Notes: generated by a model not told the origin, from the sequence alone. A DNA stretch of 64,000 nt from Methylobacterium phyllostachyos (GCF_900103445.1 NZ_FNHS01000014.1:124001-188000), one strand, 5' to 3'. Shown: positions 35,019-47,322, counted from the first letter of the stretch. Program-made: numbers and translations.

Positions 35019-35459
35019 TCACCAAGTCCCGGTGTTCTCCATGGAGGTCCAGGGCTCCTGCGGCTCCTTGGCGCCGCCCTTCTGGAGGATCTCGATCGAG
35101 ATGCCGTCCGGCGATTTCACGAAGGCCATGTAGCCGTCGCGGGGCGGCCGGTTGATGGTCACGCCCTTGTCCTTCAGCCGGGCGCAGAAGGCGTAGATGT
35201 CGTCGACCTGATAGGCGAGGTGACCGAAGTTCCGCCCGCCCGTATAAGTCTCGGGATCCCAGTTGTAGGTCAGTTCCACCAGCGGCGACCGAGTCTCCCG
35301 GGCCCGCTCGACATCGCCGGGGGCGGCCAGGAAGACCAGGGTGAAGCGACCCTTCTCGTTCTCGACGCGGCGGACCTCCTGCAATCCGAACGTGTCGACG
35401 TAGAAGGCGAGCGCGCGGTCGAGATCGGCCACGCGGACCATGGTGTGAAGATATTCCAT
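35019..35459 (-). CDS. gloA: Lactoylglutathione lyase (glyoxalase I)
   Basis: A 146-residue vicinal-oxygen-chelate enzyme that isomerises the methylglyoxal-glutathione hemithioacetal. The N-terminal YLHTMVRVADLDRALAFY gives the first metal His, LVELTYNWD a Glu, FGHLAYQVDD a second His, and ISIEILQK the catalytic Glu. Its size matches bacterial GloA. It is transcribed alone, just downstream of rnpB. Confidence 0.92.
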   Translation of the reverse strand: MEYLHTMVRVADLDRALAFYVDTFGLQEVRRVENEKGRFTLVFLAAPGDVERARETRSPLVELTYNWDPETYTGGRNFGHLAYQVDDIYAFCARLKDKGVTINRPPRDGYMAFVKSPDGISIEILQKGGAKEPQEPWTSMENTGTW

Positions 35460-35466
35460 ATCGGCC

Positions 35467-35733
35467 CTATCCCATCGTTATCGCCAGGCTTCCGGCTTGC
35501 TGGCAGGCTATGGACGCGCTCGTTTCCCGGCTGGCAAATCGGGGGCTGGATGAGCGCTGATTGCACGCGCGTGCCCCCGAGCGCGGTGCAACGGCTCGGC
35601 GGGCGAAGTGTTGCAGCGTCGCGTCGGATATTGATGCCTTCACCCCGGTCTGTCGATCGCCGTCGAGCCCACCCAAAGCGCGGTGTTCTACGCGGACACC
35701 GGTCCGCGACCGGCCAAGCGCTTCGTTGACCAC
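35467..35733 (-). other. Candidate small ORF related to the one at 52470-52745
   Basis: This 345-base gap between gloA and the LacI gene has no recognisable gene. An 88-codon minus-strand frame shares GVKASISxAxL and a later S-x-P-R...A-x-[IV]-A-C-x-Q pattern with a similar frame at 52470-52745. Six of the seven GVKASIS codons differ synonymously. The pair may be a real small-protein family or antisense shadows of a decayed plus-strand gene. Confidence 0.25.
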
Positions 35734-35804
35734 GCGCGTCGCCGCGCGACGACCGGGCTATGGGCAAGCCGACGAGGCGCGATCCGGCAGGACGGTTCCG
35801 CCCG

Positions 35805-36788
35805 TCACCGCACCCGTGTCGAGCCGCGCGCCACGAGGCTGCCGCTGAGAACCACCTTCCGGACCGGCTGATCCGGCCGCTCGATCCGCTCGAACAGCAG
35901 CCGGATCGCCTGCGCGCCGATTTCGGCGACGGGCTGCTCGATCACGGTCAGGCCCGGCTCGGCGAGTTCGGTCCAGGGCTCGTTGTCGAACCCGGCAAGG
36001 GCGAGGTCACGCGGGAGCGCTAGGTTGAGCGCCCGCGCGGCCCGCACCGCCCCCATAAGGATCAGGCCGTTCGAGACGACGAGGGCCTCCGGCCGGTCGG
36101 GCTCCCGAAGCCAGAGCGCAGCCTCTTCCATCGCCGCTGCCGCATTCGGGGCGACGCTGCGGATCTGCGGCGCCAAACCGTGCCGCCGCATGCCCTCCTC
36201 ATACCCGGCCCTGCGCTCGAGAGCGGTCGAACTCGTCGAACCGAACAGGCCGCCGATCCGCGCATAGCCCTGCGCCGCGAGGTGATCGACGAGGGTCGCA
36301 CAGGCCGCCCCGTTGTCGAGCACGACGCTGTCATAGGCGCCCGGCGGCCCGGTCCGGTCGATCAGCACCACCGGGAAATCGAACGCGCGCGCGGCGAGGC
36401 CCTTCGTGGTGGTCACGGTCGGCGCGAAGATCACGCCTGTGACCCGCTCCTCCTCCATCAGGCGCAGGTACATCGCCTCCCGGGCGGGATCCTCGTCGGT
36501 GTTGCACAGGATGACCCGCATGTCGGCGCTGAAGGCGGCGTCTTCCACGGCCCGGCTCACCGCCGTGAAGAACGGGTTGCGGATGTCGGCGACGATCAGG
36601 CCGATCGTCCGGGCCGATTGCGAGCGCAGCCGCCGGGCGGAGAGGTTGGGCCGGTAGCCAGTGGCGCGCACCGCCGCCTCGACCTGCTCGCGCAGGGCCT
36701 CGCTCACCGGGCCCTGGCCGAGGGCTCGCGACACGGTCGCGGTCGAGACGCCCGCCGCCCGGGCGACATCGCGGATTCCCACCTTCAT
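35805..36788 (-). CDS. LacI-family regulator of the fructose PTS locus
   Basis: A 327-residue repressor. The N-terminal helix-turn-helix IRDVARAAGVSTATVSRAL is followed by the hinge helix (PNLSARRLRSQ) and a periplasmic-binding-protein-like effector domain. It is divergent from fruB, and two AAAACGTTT-centred palindromes lie in the 187-base gap, one only 13 bases before its own start. It is therefore likely a FruR-type repressor of the fru operon with autoregulation. The effector, probably a fructose phosphate, is inferred. Confidence 0.85.
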   Translation of the reverse strand: MKVGIRDVARAAGVSTATVSRALGQGPVSEALREQVEAAVRATGYRPNLSARRLRSQSARTIGLIVADIRNPFFTAVSRAVEDAAFSADMRVILCNTDEDPAREAMYLRLMEEERVTGVIFAPTVTTTKGLAARAFDFPVVLIDRTGPPGAYDSVVLDNGAACATLVDHLAAQGYARIGGLFGSTSSTALERRAGYEEGMRRHGLAPQIRSVAPNAAAAMEEAALWLREPDRPEALVVSNGLILMGAVRAARALNLALPRDLALAGFDNEPWTELAEPGLTVIEQPVAEIGAQAIRLLFERIERPDQPVRKVVLSGSLVARGSTRVR

Positions 36789-36801
36789 CGCCGAGCCATC
36801 C

Positions 36802-36814
36802 GGAAAACGTTTCC
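36802..36814. promoter_or_regulatory. LacI-type operator near the regulator start
   Basis: GGAAAACGTTTCC is a nearly perfect palindrome with the AACGTT centre used by many LacI-family proteins. It lies 13 bases upstream of the regulator's ATG, fitting autorepression. It resembles the second site at 36903-36916. Confidence 0.65.
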
Positions 36815-36902
36815 AGCCGCGTTACACCATCATTGGCATTCTCTACCCATCAGCACAACCAGAGCGATCGGGTTCGTCTCGGCCGAGCGTTGACACACCT
36901 TG

Positions 36903-36916
36903 TGAAAACGTTTTCA
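36903..36916. promoter_or_regulatory. LacI-type operator upstream of fruB
   Basis: TGAAAACGTTTTCA is a perfect 14-base palindrome, 59 bases before the fruB start. TTGACA (36890-36895) lies just upstream and could be the -35 element of the fru promoter, so repressor binding here would block transcription. Confidence 0.75.
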
Positions 36917-36975
36917 ACGGCTACAACGAACAGGCGAACTCGGAATCGCCGCTCGCGACGGGAGGAGGGCACGCC

Positions 36976-39561
36976 ATGCTCGCACCGACACCGACATTTG
37001 CGCCGCGCATCCTCGTGCGCACCGGGGCCACGCCCGCCGACAAGAACGCGGCGATCCGCGAGGCCGCCCAGCTCCTGACCGCCGCCGGCTGCATCGATGC
37101 CGGTTACGGCGACAGCATGCTGCGCCGGGAGGGGGTGGCGAACACCTATCTCGGCCACGGCGTCGTCATCCCGCACGGCATGGTCGACGACCGGCACCTC
37201 GTCCGCCACAGCGGTCTCGCCGTGCTGCAGGTGCCGGCGGGCATCCCCTGGCACGACGGGCAGATGGCCCATCTGGTGGTGGCGATCGCGGCCCTGTCCG
37301 ACACCCACATCACGGTGCTTCGCCGGCTGACCCGCCTGATCCAGGACGAGGCGCGGCTGGAGCATCTGCGCACCACGACACGCGAGGGCGACATCATCGA
37401 GGCCCTGTCGCAGGACGCGGCTCCCGCTGCGGCGGGCCAAGGAGGCTCGGGCCCGGCCACGGACCTGCGTCAGCGCTTCGACTGGACGGTGGATTACCCC
37501 ACCGGCCTGCACGCGCGGCCCGCCGCCCATTGGGTCGAGGTGGCGAAATCCTGCCCGGCGCGCATCCAGGTCCGGCACGGCACCCAGGTCGCCGACGCCA
37601 AGAGCTTGATCGGCCTGCTCCAGCTCGGCCTGCATTGCGGCGATGAGATCACGATCTCGACCGAGGGCGACGACGAGGCGGGCGCCCTCGCGAAGATCTG
37701 CGCGGCGGTGACGGGCCTCAGCGCCGGCGAGAAGGCGGCAGCGCAGCGGGCCGCGGAGGCCGCCGCCAAAGCCGCCGGTCCCGTCGCCGGCTGGAACCCC
37801 GCGGACGCGCCGCGGATCCTGGCGGGCATCGGCGCGAGCCCTGGGATCAGCATCGGGCCGATCCACGTGCTGGCCAGCGCGGAGATCACGGTCCCCGACG
37901 AGCCCGAGCCCCTCACCACCGGCGCCGACCGCCTCCACCACGCGCTGGCCGCGACGGCCGATCAGCTCAAGGCGCTCGCCGACGACACCGAGCGGCGCCT
38001 CGGCAAGGCCGATGCCGGGATCTTCCGGGCCCAGGCCGAGCTGATCGCCGACACCGACCTGATTACGCTCGCCTGCCAGCTCATGGTCGAGGGGCACGGG
38101 GTCGCCTACGCGTGGCACCAGGCGGTGGACCGCATCGCCGGCCAACTCGCCGCCCTCGGCAACCCGGTGCTGGCCGGTCGCGCCGCGGATCTGCGCGATG
38201 TCGGCCGCCGGGTGCTGGCGCAGATCGATCCAAGCCTCAAGAGCGGCCACGACCTGCCGGACCGGCCCTGCATCCTGATCGCCCCCGACCTCGCGCCCTC
38301 CGACACGGCCAACCTGGAGCCGGCCCGCGTGCTCGGCCTCGCCACAGCCCAGGGCGGCCCGACCTCGCACACGGCGATCTTGGCCCGGACGCTCGGCATC
38401 CCCGCTCTGGTGGCCGGCGGCTCCGGGCTGCTGGCGCTCGCCGACGGCACGACGGCGATCCTCGACGGCAGCACCGGCCGCCTCTACTGCGATCCGAGCC
38501 CGGCCGACATCGCCTCGGCCGAGGCGTGGCGCGAGCGGCAGCGCCAGCAGGCCGAGATCGAGGCGCAGGAGCGCGCGCTGCCCGCCCGGACCCGGGACGG
38601 CCACGCGGTCGCGATCGGCGCCAACGTCAACAACCCTGAGCAGGTCCCGTTCGCGCTCGACCAGGGTGCGGAAGGCGTCGGCCTGATGCGCACCGAGTTC
38701 CTGTTCCTGGAGCGCGGCGACACGCCTTCGGAGGACGACCAGTACGCCACCTATGCGGGGATGCTGAAGGCGCTCGACGGCCGCCCGCTGATCGTGCGCA
38801 CCCTCGATATCGGCGGCGACAAGCAGGTCTCGCACCTGCAATTGCCGAAGGAGGAGAACCCGTTCCTGGGCGTGCGCGGCGCGCGGCTGCTGCTGCGCCG
38901 GCCGGATCTGCTGGAGCCGCAGCTCCGTGCCCTCTACCGGGCGGCCCGGGACCATGTCGGGGCCGCGGCCCCGACCGGCCAGCACGCCCCGCTCTCGATC
39001 ATGATGCCGATGATCACCTCGGTGCCGGAGGTGCTGCGGCTGCGCGAAATCGCTGACGCCATCCGCGCCGAGATCGGCGCCCCCTACGTGCCGCTCGGCA
39101 TCATGATCGAGGTGCCGGCCGCCGCGATCCAGGCCGATGCGCTCGCCCGCCACTGCGACTTCTTCTCGATCGGCACCAACGACCTCACGCAATACGCGCT
39201 CGCCATCGACCGCCAGAACACGGAGCTCGCCCCCGAGGCGGATTCCCTGCACCCGGCGGTGCTGCGGTTGATCCACATGACCTGCGAGGGCGCCGCGCGC
39301 CACAAGCGCTTCGTCGGCGTCTGCGGCGGGATCGCGGGCGATCCGTTCGGCGCCTGCCTGCTGGCGGGGCTCGGGGTCCACGAGCTGTCGATGACCCCGC
39401 GGGACGTGCCGGGCGTGAAGGCGCGGCTGCGCGGCGCCGACATGGGCGCGCTCCGGGCGCTGGCGAGCCAGGCCTACGAACAGGAGGACGCCGCCGCGGT
39501 CCGCGCCCTCGAATCTGCGCTCGTCGCCGGCGCGGACGGCGCCCCGGGAGTCGCCGCGTGA
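36976..39561 (+). CDS. fruB: Fused PTS phosphotransferase EIIA-HPr-EI (FruB type)
   Basis: An 861-residue multiphosphoryl transfer protein. EIIA-Fru comes first (phospho-His67 in GVVIPHG), HPr follows (His179 in TGLHARPA), then a complete enzyme I (His465 in GGPTSHTAILAR, PEP-binding GLMRTEFLFLERG, C-terminal GTNDLTQY and CGGIAGDP). It passes phosphate from PEP to the fructose permease FruA. The start at 36976 has a GGAGGAGG ribosome site; the open frame upstream of it crosses the operator region. It overlaps fruK by four bases. Confidence 0.95.
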   Translation: MLAPTPTFAPRILVRTGATPADKNAAIREAAQLLTAAGCIDAGYGDSMLRREGVANTYLGHGVVIPHGMVDDRHLVRHSGLAVLQVPAGIPWHDGQMAHLVVAIAALSDTHITVLRRLTRLIQDEARLEHLRTTTREGDIIEALSQDAAPAAAGQGGSGPATDLRQRFDWTVDYPTGLHARPAAHWVEVAKSCPARIQVRHGTQVADAKSLIGLLQLGLHCGDEITISTEGDDEAGALAKICAAVTGLSAGEKAAAQRAAEAAAKAAGPVAGWNPADAPRILAGIGASPGISIGPIHVLASAEITVPDEPEPLTTGADRLHHALAATADQLKALADDTERRLGKADAGIFRAQAELIADTDLITLACQLMVEGHGVAYAWHQAVDRIAGQLAALGNPVLAGRAADLRDVGRRVLAQIDPSLKSGHDLPDRPCILIAPDLAPSDTANLEPARVLGLATAQGGPTSHTAILARTLGIPALVAGGSGLLALADGTTAILDGSTGRLYCDPSPADIASAEAWRERQRQQAEIEAQERALPARTRDGHAVAIGANVNNPEQVPFALDQGAEGVGLMRTEFLFLERGDTPSEDDQYATYAGMLKALDGRPLIVRTLDIGGDKQVSHLQLPKEENPFLGVRGARLLLRRPDLLEPQLRALYRAARDHVGAAAPTGQHAPLSIMMPMITSVPEVLRLREIADAIRAEIGAPYVPLGIMIEVPAAAIQADALARHCDFFSIGTNDLTQYALAIDRQNTELAPEADSLHPAVLRLIHMTCEGAARHKRFVGVCGGIAGDPFGACLLAGLGVHELSMTPRDVPGVKARLRGADMGALRALASQAYEQEDAAAVRALESALVAGADGAPGVAA

Positions 39562-40505
39562 GCCCGATCGTCACCCTGACCCTGAACCCGGCGATCGACC
39601 AGACCATCGTGCTCGACGCGCTGGAGCCCGGCACCGTCCATCGGGCGCGGGAGGTCCGGAGCCATGCCGGCGGCAAGGGCGTCAACGTCGCCTGCTGCCT
39701 CGCCGATTGGGGCCTGCCGGTGGCCGCCACCGGGATTCTGGGCGCCGACAACGCCGCCCCGTTCACGCAGGTGCTGGCCGAGAAGGGCATCGCCGACCGC
39801 TTCGTGCGGATCCCCGGCGAGACCCGGACCAACCTGAAGCTCCTCGACCGGCGCTCCGGCGACACCACTGACATCAACCTGCCGGGCCTTGCGGTGACGG
39901 ACTCCAGCCTCGCCGAGGCCGAGGCCACACTGCTTGATCTGTCGGGCGATGCCTGGGTGGTGCTGGCCGGGAGCCTGCCCGGGGCGCTGCCGCCCGACAC
40001 CTACGCGGCGCTCACGCGTCGCCTGAAGGCCCGGGGTGCCCGGGTGGTGCTCGACGCCTCCGGGCCGCCGTTGGCCGCCGCCCTCGCGGCGGGGCCGGAG
40101 GCGCTGCCCGACGCGGTAAAGCCGAACCGGCACGAGTTGGAGGACTGGGTCGGGCACGCCCTGCCGACCCTCGACGCCGTGCGGGCGGCCTCGACGAGCC
40201 TGCGCGACCGGGGCATCCCGGTCGTTGTGGTCTCCCTCGGGGCCGAGGGCGGGCTGTTCCTGACGCCGGAGGGCGCCGTTCACGCCGAGCCGCCCGCCAC
40301 CGAGGTCGCCAGCACGGTCGGCGCGGGGGACGCGCTAGTGGCGGGCCTCGTGGCGGCGCTCCAGGCCGGGCTCGACCTCGACGGGACCGCCCGGCTCGCC
40401 ATCGCGTTCGCCGCCGGGAAGCTGACCCAGGTGGGCGCCAACCTGCCGCCGCGCGCCACCGTGGAAGCTCTGGCGCGGGCTGTCCGCATGCAACGCCTCA
40501 GCTGA
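39558..40505 (+). CDS. fruK: 1-phosphofructokinase FruK
   Basis: A PfkB-family sugar kinase of 315 residues that turns fructose-1-phosphate into fructose-1,6-bisphosphate. The GGKGVNVACCLADWG signature near residue 35 and the C-terminal STVGAGDALVAGL anion-hole/catalytic-Asp motif are present. It starts at GTG 39558, overlapping the fruB stop (GTGA), so translation is coupled. It sits between fruB and the broken fruA. Confidence 0.93.
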   Translation: MSPIVTLTLNPAIDQTIVLDALEPGTVHRAREVRSHAGGKGVNVACCLADWGLPVAATGILGADNAAPFTQVLAEKGIADRFVRIPGETRTNLKLLDRRSGDTTDINLPGLAVTDSSLAEAEATLLDLSGDAWVVLAGSLPGALPPDTYAALTRRLKARGARVVLDASGPPLAAALAAGPEALPDAVKPNRHELEDWVGHALPTLDAVRAASTSLRDRGIPVVVVSLGAEGGLFLTPEGAVHAEPPATEVASTVGAGDALVAGLVAALQAGLDLDGTARLAIAFAAGKLTQVGANLPPRATVEALARAVRMQRLS

Positions 40506-40553
40506 AACGTCCGGCTCGACCGGTCGGCACAAGCAAAACGAAGGGAGGAACCC

Positions 40554-42269
40554 ATGGCCCAGTTACTCGCGGTGGTCGGAGGCGGTGACCTCTCCACCCA
40601 TGCCGTCCTCGCCCTCGAGGCGTTGCGCAAGGCTGCCAACCGGCGCAATCAGCCGATCGCCCTGGAACTGCGCGGCGCGCCGGGCGGCAATCCGCTGCCA
40701 GAGTCGGCGATCCGCGAGGCCGGGGCGGTGCTGCTCGTCGGCTCGGGCGATCTCGGCGAGGGCCGGTTCGGGGCCCTGCGCCGGGCGCGGGCGGCCATCG
40801 AGGACGTGCTGACCGACGTCAACTCCGTCCTCGACCGGGCGCTGTCCGGAACCGATGAGGTGCCCGCCCAAGCGTCCGGTGCTCAGACCGGGGCGAAGCG
40901 GATCGTGGCGATCACCTCCTGCCCGACTGGCATCGCCCACACCTTCATGGCGGCCGAGGGGATCCAGGCCGCCGCCTAGGCGCTCGGCCACACGGTCCGC
41001 GTGGAGACGCAGGGCTCGGTCGGTGCCCGCGATACGCTGACCCCCGACGAGATCGCCGCCGCCGATATCGTGCTGATCGCGGCCGATACCGGGGTCGACC
41101 GATCGCGGTTTGCCGGCAAGCGGGTCTACGCCACCAACACCAAGGCGGCGATCCGCGACGGCAAGGGCCTGATCGCCACCGCGCTCGCCGAGGCGCAGGT
41201 GCAGGCGGCCGAGGGCGAGACCGCGGCCCCCGCCCGGCCGGAGGCGGCCGAGCGCAAGCCCGGCGCCTACAAGCATCTGATGACCGGCGTCTCGTTCATG
41301 CTGCCCTTCGTGGTGGCGGGCGGCCTGCTGATTGCGCTCGCCTTCGCGGTCGGCGGCATCGACGCCATGGCGCCCGGCCATGCCGGCACGCTGGGCTACG
41401 CCCTCGGGCAGATCGGCGCTAAGGCCGCCTTCGCGCTGATCGTCCCGGCGCTGGCCGGCTACATCGCCTACTCGATCGCCGACCGGCCGGGTATCGCGCC
41501 GGGCATGATCGGCGGCATGCTGGCCGCCAATCTCCAGGCCGGCTTCCTCGGCGGCATCGCGGCCGGGTTCATCGCCGGCTACACGGCCCGGTTCCTGAAC
41601 CAGCACATCCGGCTGCCCAAGACCCTGGAAGGCCTGAAGCCGGTCCTGATCCTGCCGCTCCTCGCCACCACCATCACCGGCCTCCTGATGATCTACGTGG
41701 TCGGCGTGCCAGTGGCGGCGGTGCTGGCGGCGCTCACGACCTGGCTGAAGGGCATGCAGGGGGCGAGCGCCCTGGTGCTCGGGCTCGTGCTGGGCGGCAT
41801 GATGGCGGTCGATATGGGCGGACCAATCAACAAGGCCGCCTACGCCTCGGCGGCGGCCCTGCTCTCCTCCGGCGTCGACGCGCCGATGGCCGCCGTGATG
41901 CTCGGCGGGATGACGCCGCCGCTCGGCCTCGCGCTGGCGACCCGCCTGTTCCCGGTTCGCTTTACCGTGTCCGAGCGCGAAGCCGGCGGCGCGGCCGCCG
42001 TGCTGGGCGCGGCTTTCATCACCGAGGGGGCGATCCCCTTCGCAGCGGCCGACCCGCTCCGGGTGATCCCGTCCCTGGTCGCGGGCTCCGCGGTGGCGGG
42101 CGCCCTGGCGCTCACCCTCGGCGTGACCCTGAAGGTGCCGCATGGCGGCCTGTTCGTCCTGCCGATCCCGAACGCCGTGACGAACCTGCCGGGCGCCATC
42201 CTGGCGCTCGCCGCCGGCACCCTGGTCACCGCGCTGGCGGTCGGCCTGCTCAAGAGGCGCCCGGCCTGA
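40554..42269 (+). pseudogene. fruA: Fructose PTS permease EIIBC (FruA) with in-frame amber codon
   Basis: One frame of 572 codons is interrupted by TAG at 40977-40979 (codon 142). Before it lie the degenerate IIB' domain and the true IIB active site (Cys123 in TSCPTGIAHTFMA); after it the same frame continues with the rest of IIB (ALGHTVRVETQGS) and the full membrane IIC domain (about ten spans, GGPINKAAY motif). Homologues usually have Lys or a similar residue here, so a single A-to-T change in an AAG codon is the simplest explanation. A GTG at 41001 could allow reinitiation, giving IIC without a working IIB. Confidence 0.88.
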
Positions 42270-42341
42270 GGCTCAGGACCCGGAGCCCGATCGGGCGCCG
42301 CACCAGAAAACGTCAGGGTAATCCGGCAGACGGGGTTGGCG

Positions 42342-43005
42342 ATGCGCCCCCCCCTGGCGCTCGGGCCGGGGCTCGCGTTGCCGTAGCCCGGATGGGCGGA
42401 GGAGGTCGACACACCGGCCGCCGGCCTTGCTGTGCCGGCGCCCGCCGCCGCAGGCGGACGGTCAGGGCTTCGACGGTGCCGACAGCGCGGCCGGCGCAGC
42501 GCCGGGATCGCGGGCGGCGCGCTTTACCTCGTGGTGACAAACCGGCACGGGCGCAGCCTGTCGAACGACGTCCTCGTCAACAACACCAGCGTGCAGGAGA
42601 TGTACGACGGCGGCCACGGGACCCGGCTGACGCTGCTCTCCTACCAGCAGAAGCTGTTCGACAGCGCGGCCGCCGGCTGATGGCCAACATCGCCTTCCGC
42701 AACTTGCCGATCGACTGCAACTTCCAACCGAACCCGGCCTGCGGCAACCCGACCTGCGTGTTCAAAACCTCGAATCTCATCTTCTGGCCGGTGTCGAGCT
42801 GGGGGCGCACGCCAAGTCCTGGCTCACCGACTGGGTCTTCTTTCACCCCGGCGCCTACGCGGTGAACCCGCTGCACCAGCAGCCGAGCGCCAACGGCCGC
42901 GACGTCTGGATGAAGGGCGCGACGGGCGCCGTTGCGCCGTTCGAACTCGGCTACGCCACCACACTCGCCAACGATCAGCTGCCGCTTGCGATCACGCAAA
43001 GCCTC
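42342..43005 (+). pseudogene. Remnant of an OprB-type carbohydrate porin
   Basis: Three reading frames each hold a piece of the same protein in order. LSNDVLVNNTSVQEMYDGGH lies near 42558-42680, MANIAFRNLPIDCNF to PVSSWG near 42680-42800, and AKSWLTDWVFF to GATGAVAPFELGYATT near 42811-43000. All belong to the carbohydrate-selective outer-membrane porin family. At least two frameshifts and loss of the C-terminal half make it non-functional; a possible old start is the ATG at 42342. Its place after fruA suggests it once admitted the sugar for this operon. This pseudogene fills most of the 805-base gap after fruA. Confidence 0.78.
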
Positions 43006-43074
43006 CATGCGAAACGGCGCGCTGTGGCGGCATCGGTCCCACTCCGGAAGAGGCAGTATCGCCTCGTCGGCCGC

Positions 43075-44373
43075 TCAGGTTCCCAGCACCTTCAGTACGT
43101 CCCGGGCGGCGCGCTCGCCGTCGAGCGTTGCACCGCCGACCGTCATGGCGCCGCCGCCGGCAAGCGCTTCGCCGGCAAAGAACACCCGACCGCCCACCGG
43201 CCCGCGCAGACGCTCGCGGGCCTCCGCATGGCCCGGTGCCACAATCGCGTAGGACCCGTTGGCGTACGGATCGGTCCACCAAGCGGCCAGCCGCCCTGCC
43301 TGGACGGCGCCCCGGGCCCTGTCGCCCAGGATCGCACCGAGGCGCTCGGTCGCCAGCGCCACGGCTGCCGCCTCGCCGGCCCGGCACAGGTCCCGGGCGC
43401 CGTCGCCGCCGAGATTGGCGACTGCCAGAGGCCGCCCGAACGGGCCCATCTCGAAGTAGAGGGTCGGGCCGCCGGTCGCGATTGAGACCGCGTCGCCGAA
43501 TGCGGCGGGATCGATCTTGGCCGGGTCGAGGCGCAGGCCGATCTTGGTGTAGGCGCCCATATGCAGCCCATCCAATGCCACCCGGTGACCGTCGGGCAGG
43601 CCGGGGGTGAACCGGATGGCACCTGATTTCAGTACGCCCACCGGCACGGTGACGATGATGGCTACCGCCCCCAGGGTGCCGAGCGCCGTCTCGACTCGCA
43701 CCTCAGGTTCGGACCAGTCGATCGCCCGCACCGGGCAGCCGAGGCGTACCGGCAGGTCGCCGAAGTGACGGGCGACCAGGGCACCATAGCCGTCGACCCA
43801 CAGGTCGGTGCCCGACCAGAGCCGGTCGTAATCGGCAGCCGAGACCCGCTCGGGATCCTCACCCAGCGACAGTCGGCTCAGGCCCGCGGCGGCTTGCTCA
43901 GCCGCGGGGCCGCCGGTCCGGGCAGCCTCGGCGAGGGACCGGTCGTCGCCCTTTGGCTCCAACAACGCGTCGAGGCCGGAGAAGCCCGCCCGGCGGGCCG
44001 TCCGCTCGGCCTCCGTGGCGGGGCGACCGTCGATCGTCAGCGTCCGCGCCCAGCCGTCCTCGTGGGCGAACCGCACCCCCGCCGCCCGGGCGATGGGCGC
44101 CCAGGGATTGTGCTCGGCCCAGTGGATGTACTCGGCGCCGGCGTCGAAGGGGCAATCCGGGCCCAGCGCTCGGTCGGTGAAGGCGCGGCCACCGATCCGG
44201 TCCCGCGCCTCCACGAGCGTGACGCTCTGACCCGCATTCCGGAGCAGTGCCGCCGCCGCCAGGCCCGCCGATCCGGCGCCGATGACCACGACAGGGCCGC
44301 CCCGCGCCGAGGCGCGGAGCGCCGGTGCCGCGAGCAGGGGGGCCATGAGTATCGATCGTCGGGTCGGCCGCAT
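43075..44373 (-). CDS. FAD-dependent amine oxidase-family protein
   Basis: A 432-residue flavoprotein. A twin-arginine-like start (RPTRRSILMAPLLAAPAL) precedes the FAD dinucleotide-binding motif VVVIGAGSAGLAAAALL and VEARDRIGGRAFT, typical of flavin monoamine oxidases. The C-terminal VFFAGEALAGGGAMTVGGA segment completes the FAD site. It probably acts in the periplasm on an amine or amino acid; the substrate is unknown. It converges on the decayed fru locus. Confidence 0.85.
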   Translation of the reverse strand: MRPTRRSILMAPLLAAPALRASARGGPVVVIGAGSAGLAAAALLRNAGQSVTLVEARDRIGGRAFTDRALGPDCPFDAGAEYIHWAEHNPWAPIARAAGVRFAHEDGWARTLTIDGRPATEAERTARRAGFSGLDALLEPKGDDRSLAEAARTGGPAAEQAAAGLSRLSLGEDPERVSAADYDRLWSGTDLWVDGYGALVARHFGDLPVRLGCPVRAIDWSEPEVRVETALGTLGAVAIIVTVPVGVLKSGAIRFTPGLPDGHRVALDGLHMGAYTKIGLRLDPAKIDPAAFGDAVSIATGGPTLYFEMGPFGRPLAVANLGGDGARDLCRAGEAAAVALATERLGAILGDRARGAVQAGRLAAWWTDPYANGSYAIVAPGHAEARERLRGPVGGRVFFAGEALAGGGAMTVGGATLDGERAARDVLKVLGT

Positions 44374-44421
44374 GGCGTCTCCTCGGACAGGTCCAGGAGG
44401 CGCCGATTGGCCGCCGGCGCA

Positions 44422-44706
44422 CTATCCCCGCGCGCCCTGGTTGCCCGAGCGCTTCTCCATCATCGCCTTGACCTGCATCAGCTGGTCCCAGACCTGACCC
44501 GGCGAGGTGCCGAAGAAATCAAAACTGGCGCTGACGCTCAGGTAGAGACCGACGCAGATCAGCGGCACGAGAAACCAGGCCAGGATTTCCTCGCCGCGCT
44601 TCCGCCGGCGGCGGCGTAGACGCCGCTCCTCCCGCCAGGTCGGCTTTCTCGGGGGCGCCTGCTGTGTGACGGGGGACAAGGGGCCCTCGTGCAGGTTGTC
44701 GGTCAT
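44422..44706 (-). CDS. Small single-span membrane protein
   Basis: A 94-residue protein with a very basic stretch (EERRLRRRRRKRGEE) followed by one membrane span (ILAWFLVPLICVGLYLSV). By the positive-inside rule its N-terminus is cytoplasmic. The family is not recognised. It lies 48 bases upstream of the amine oxidase gene on the same strand and may be co-transcribed with it. Confidence 0.6.
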   Translation of the reverse strand: MTDNLHEGPLSPVTQQAPPRKPTWREERRLRRRRRKRGEEILAWFLVPLICVGLYLSVSASFDFFGTSPGQVWDQLMQVKAMMEKRSGNQGARG

Positions 44707-44797
44707 CAGGCGCCTCCTCGCCGCGGCGCTGTCGCGTCGCGGCGGTCATAGACCGGCGGCCCCTCGTCAGGAAGGCCGCCGGACGGCGTGTACACCA

Positions 44798-47284
<2,487 letters not shown>

Positions 47285-47322
47285 AGCTGGCCTCTGTCCT
47301 TCGTGCCTACCGCGAACGGCGC

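Noticed and set aside
36850..39381. 843-codon frame antisense to fruB
   Set aside because: fruB is certain from its PTS motifs; the antisense product is Arg/Gly/Asp-rich with no recognisable fold.
40977..40979. Amber codon as a programmed recoding site (for example pyrrolysine)
   Set aside because: No recoding signal or suppressor system is visible, and amber recoding is not known in fructose PTS genes. A nonsense mutation or sequencing error is simpler.
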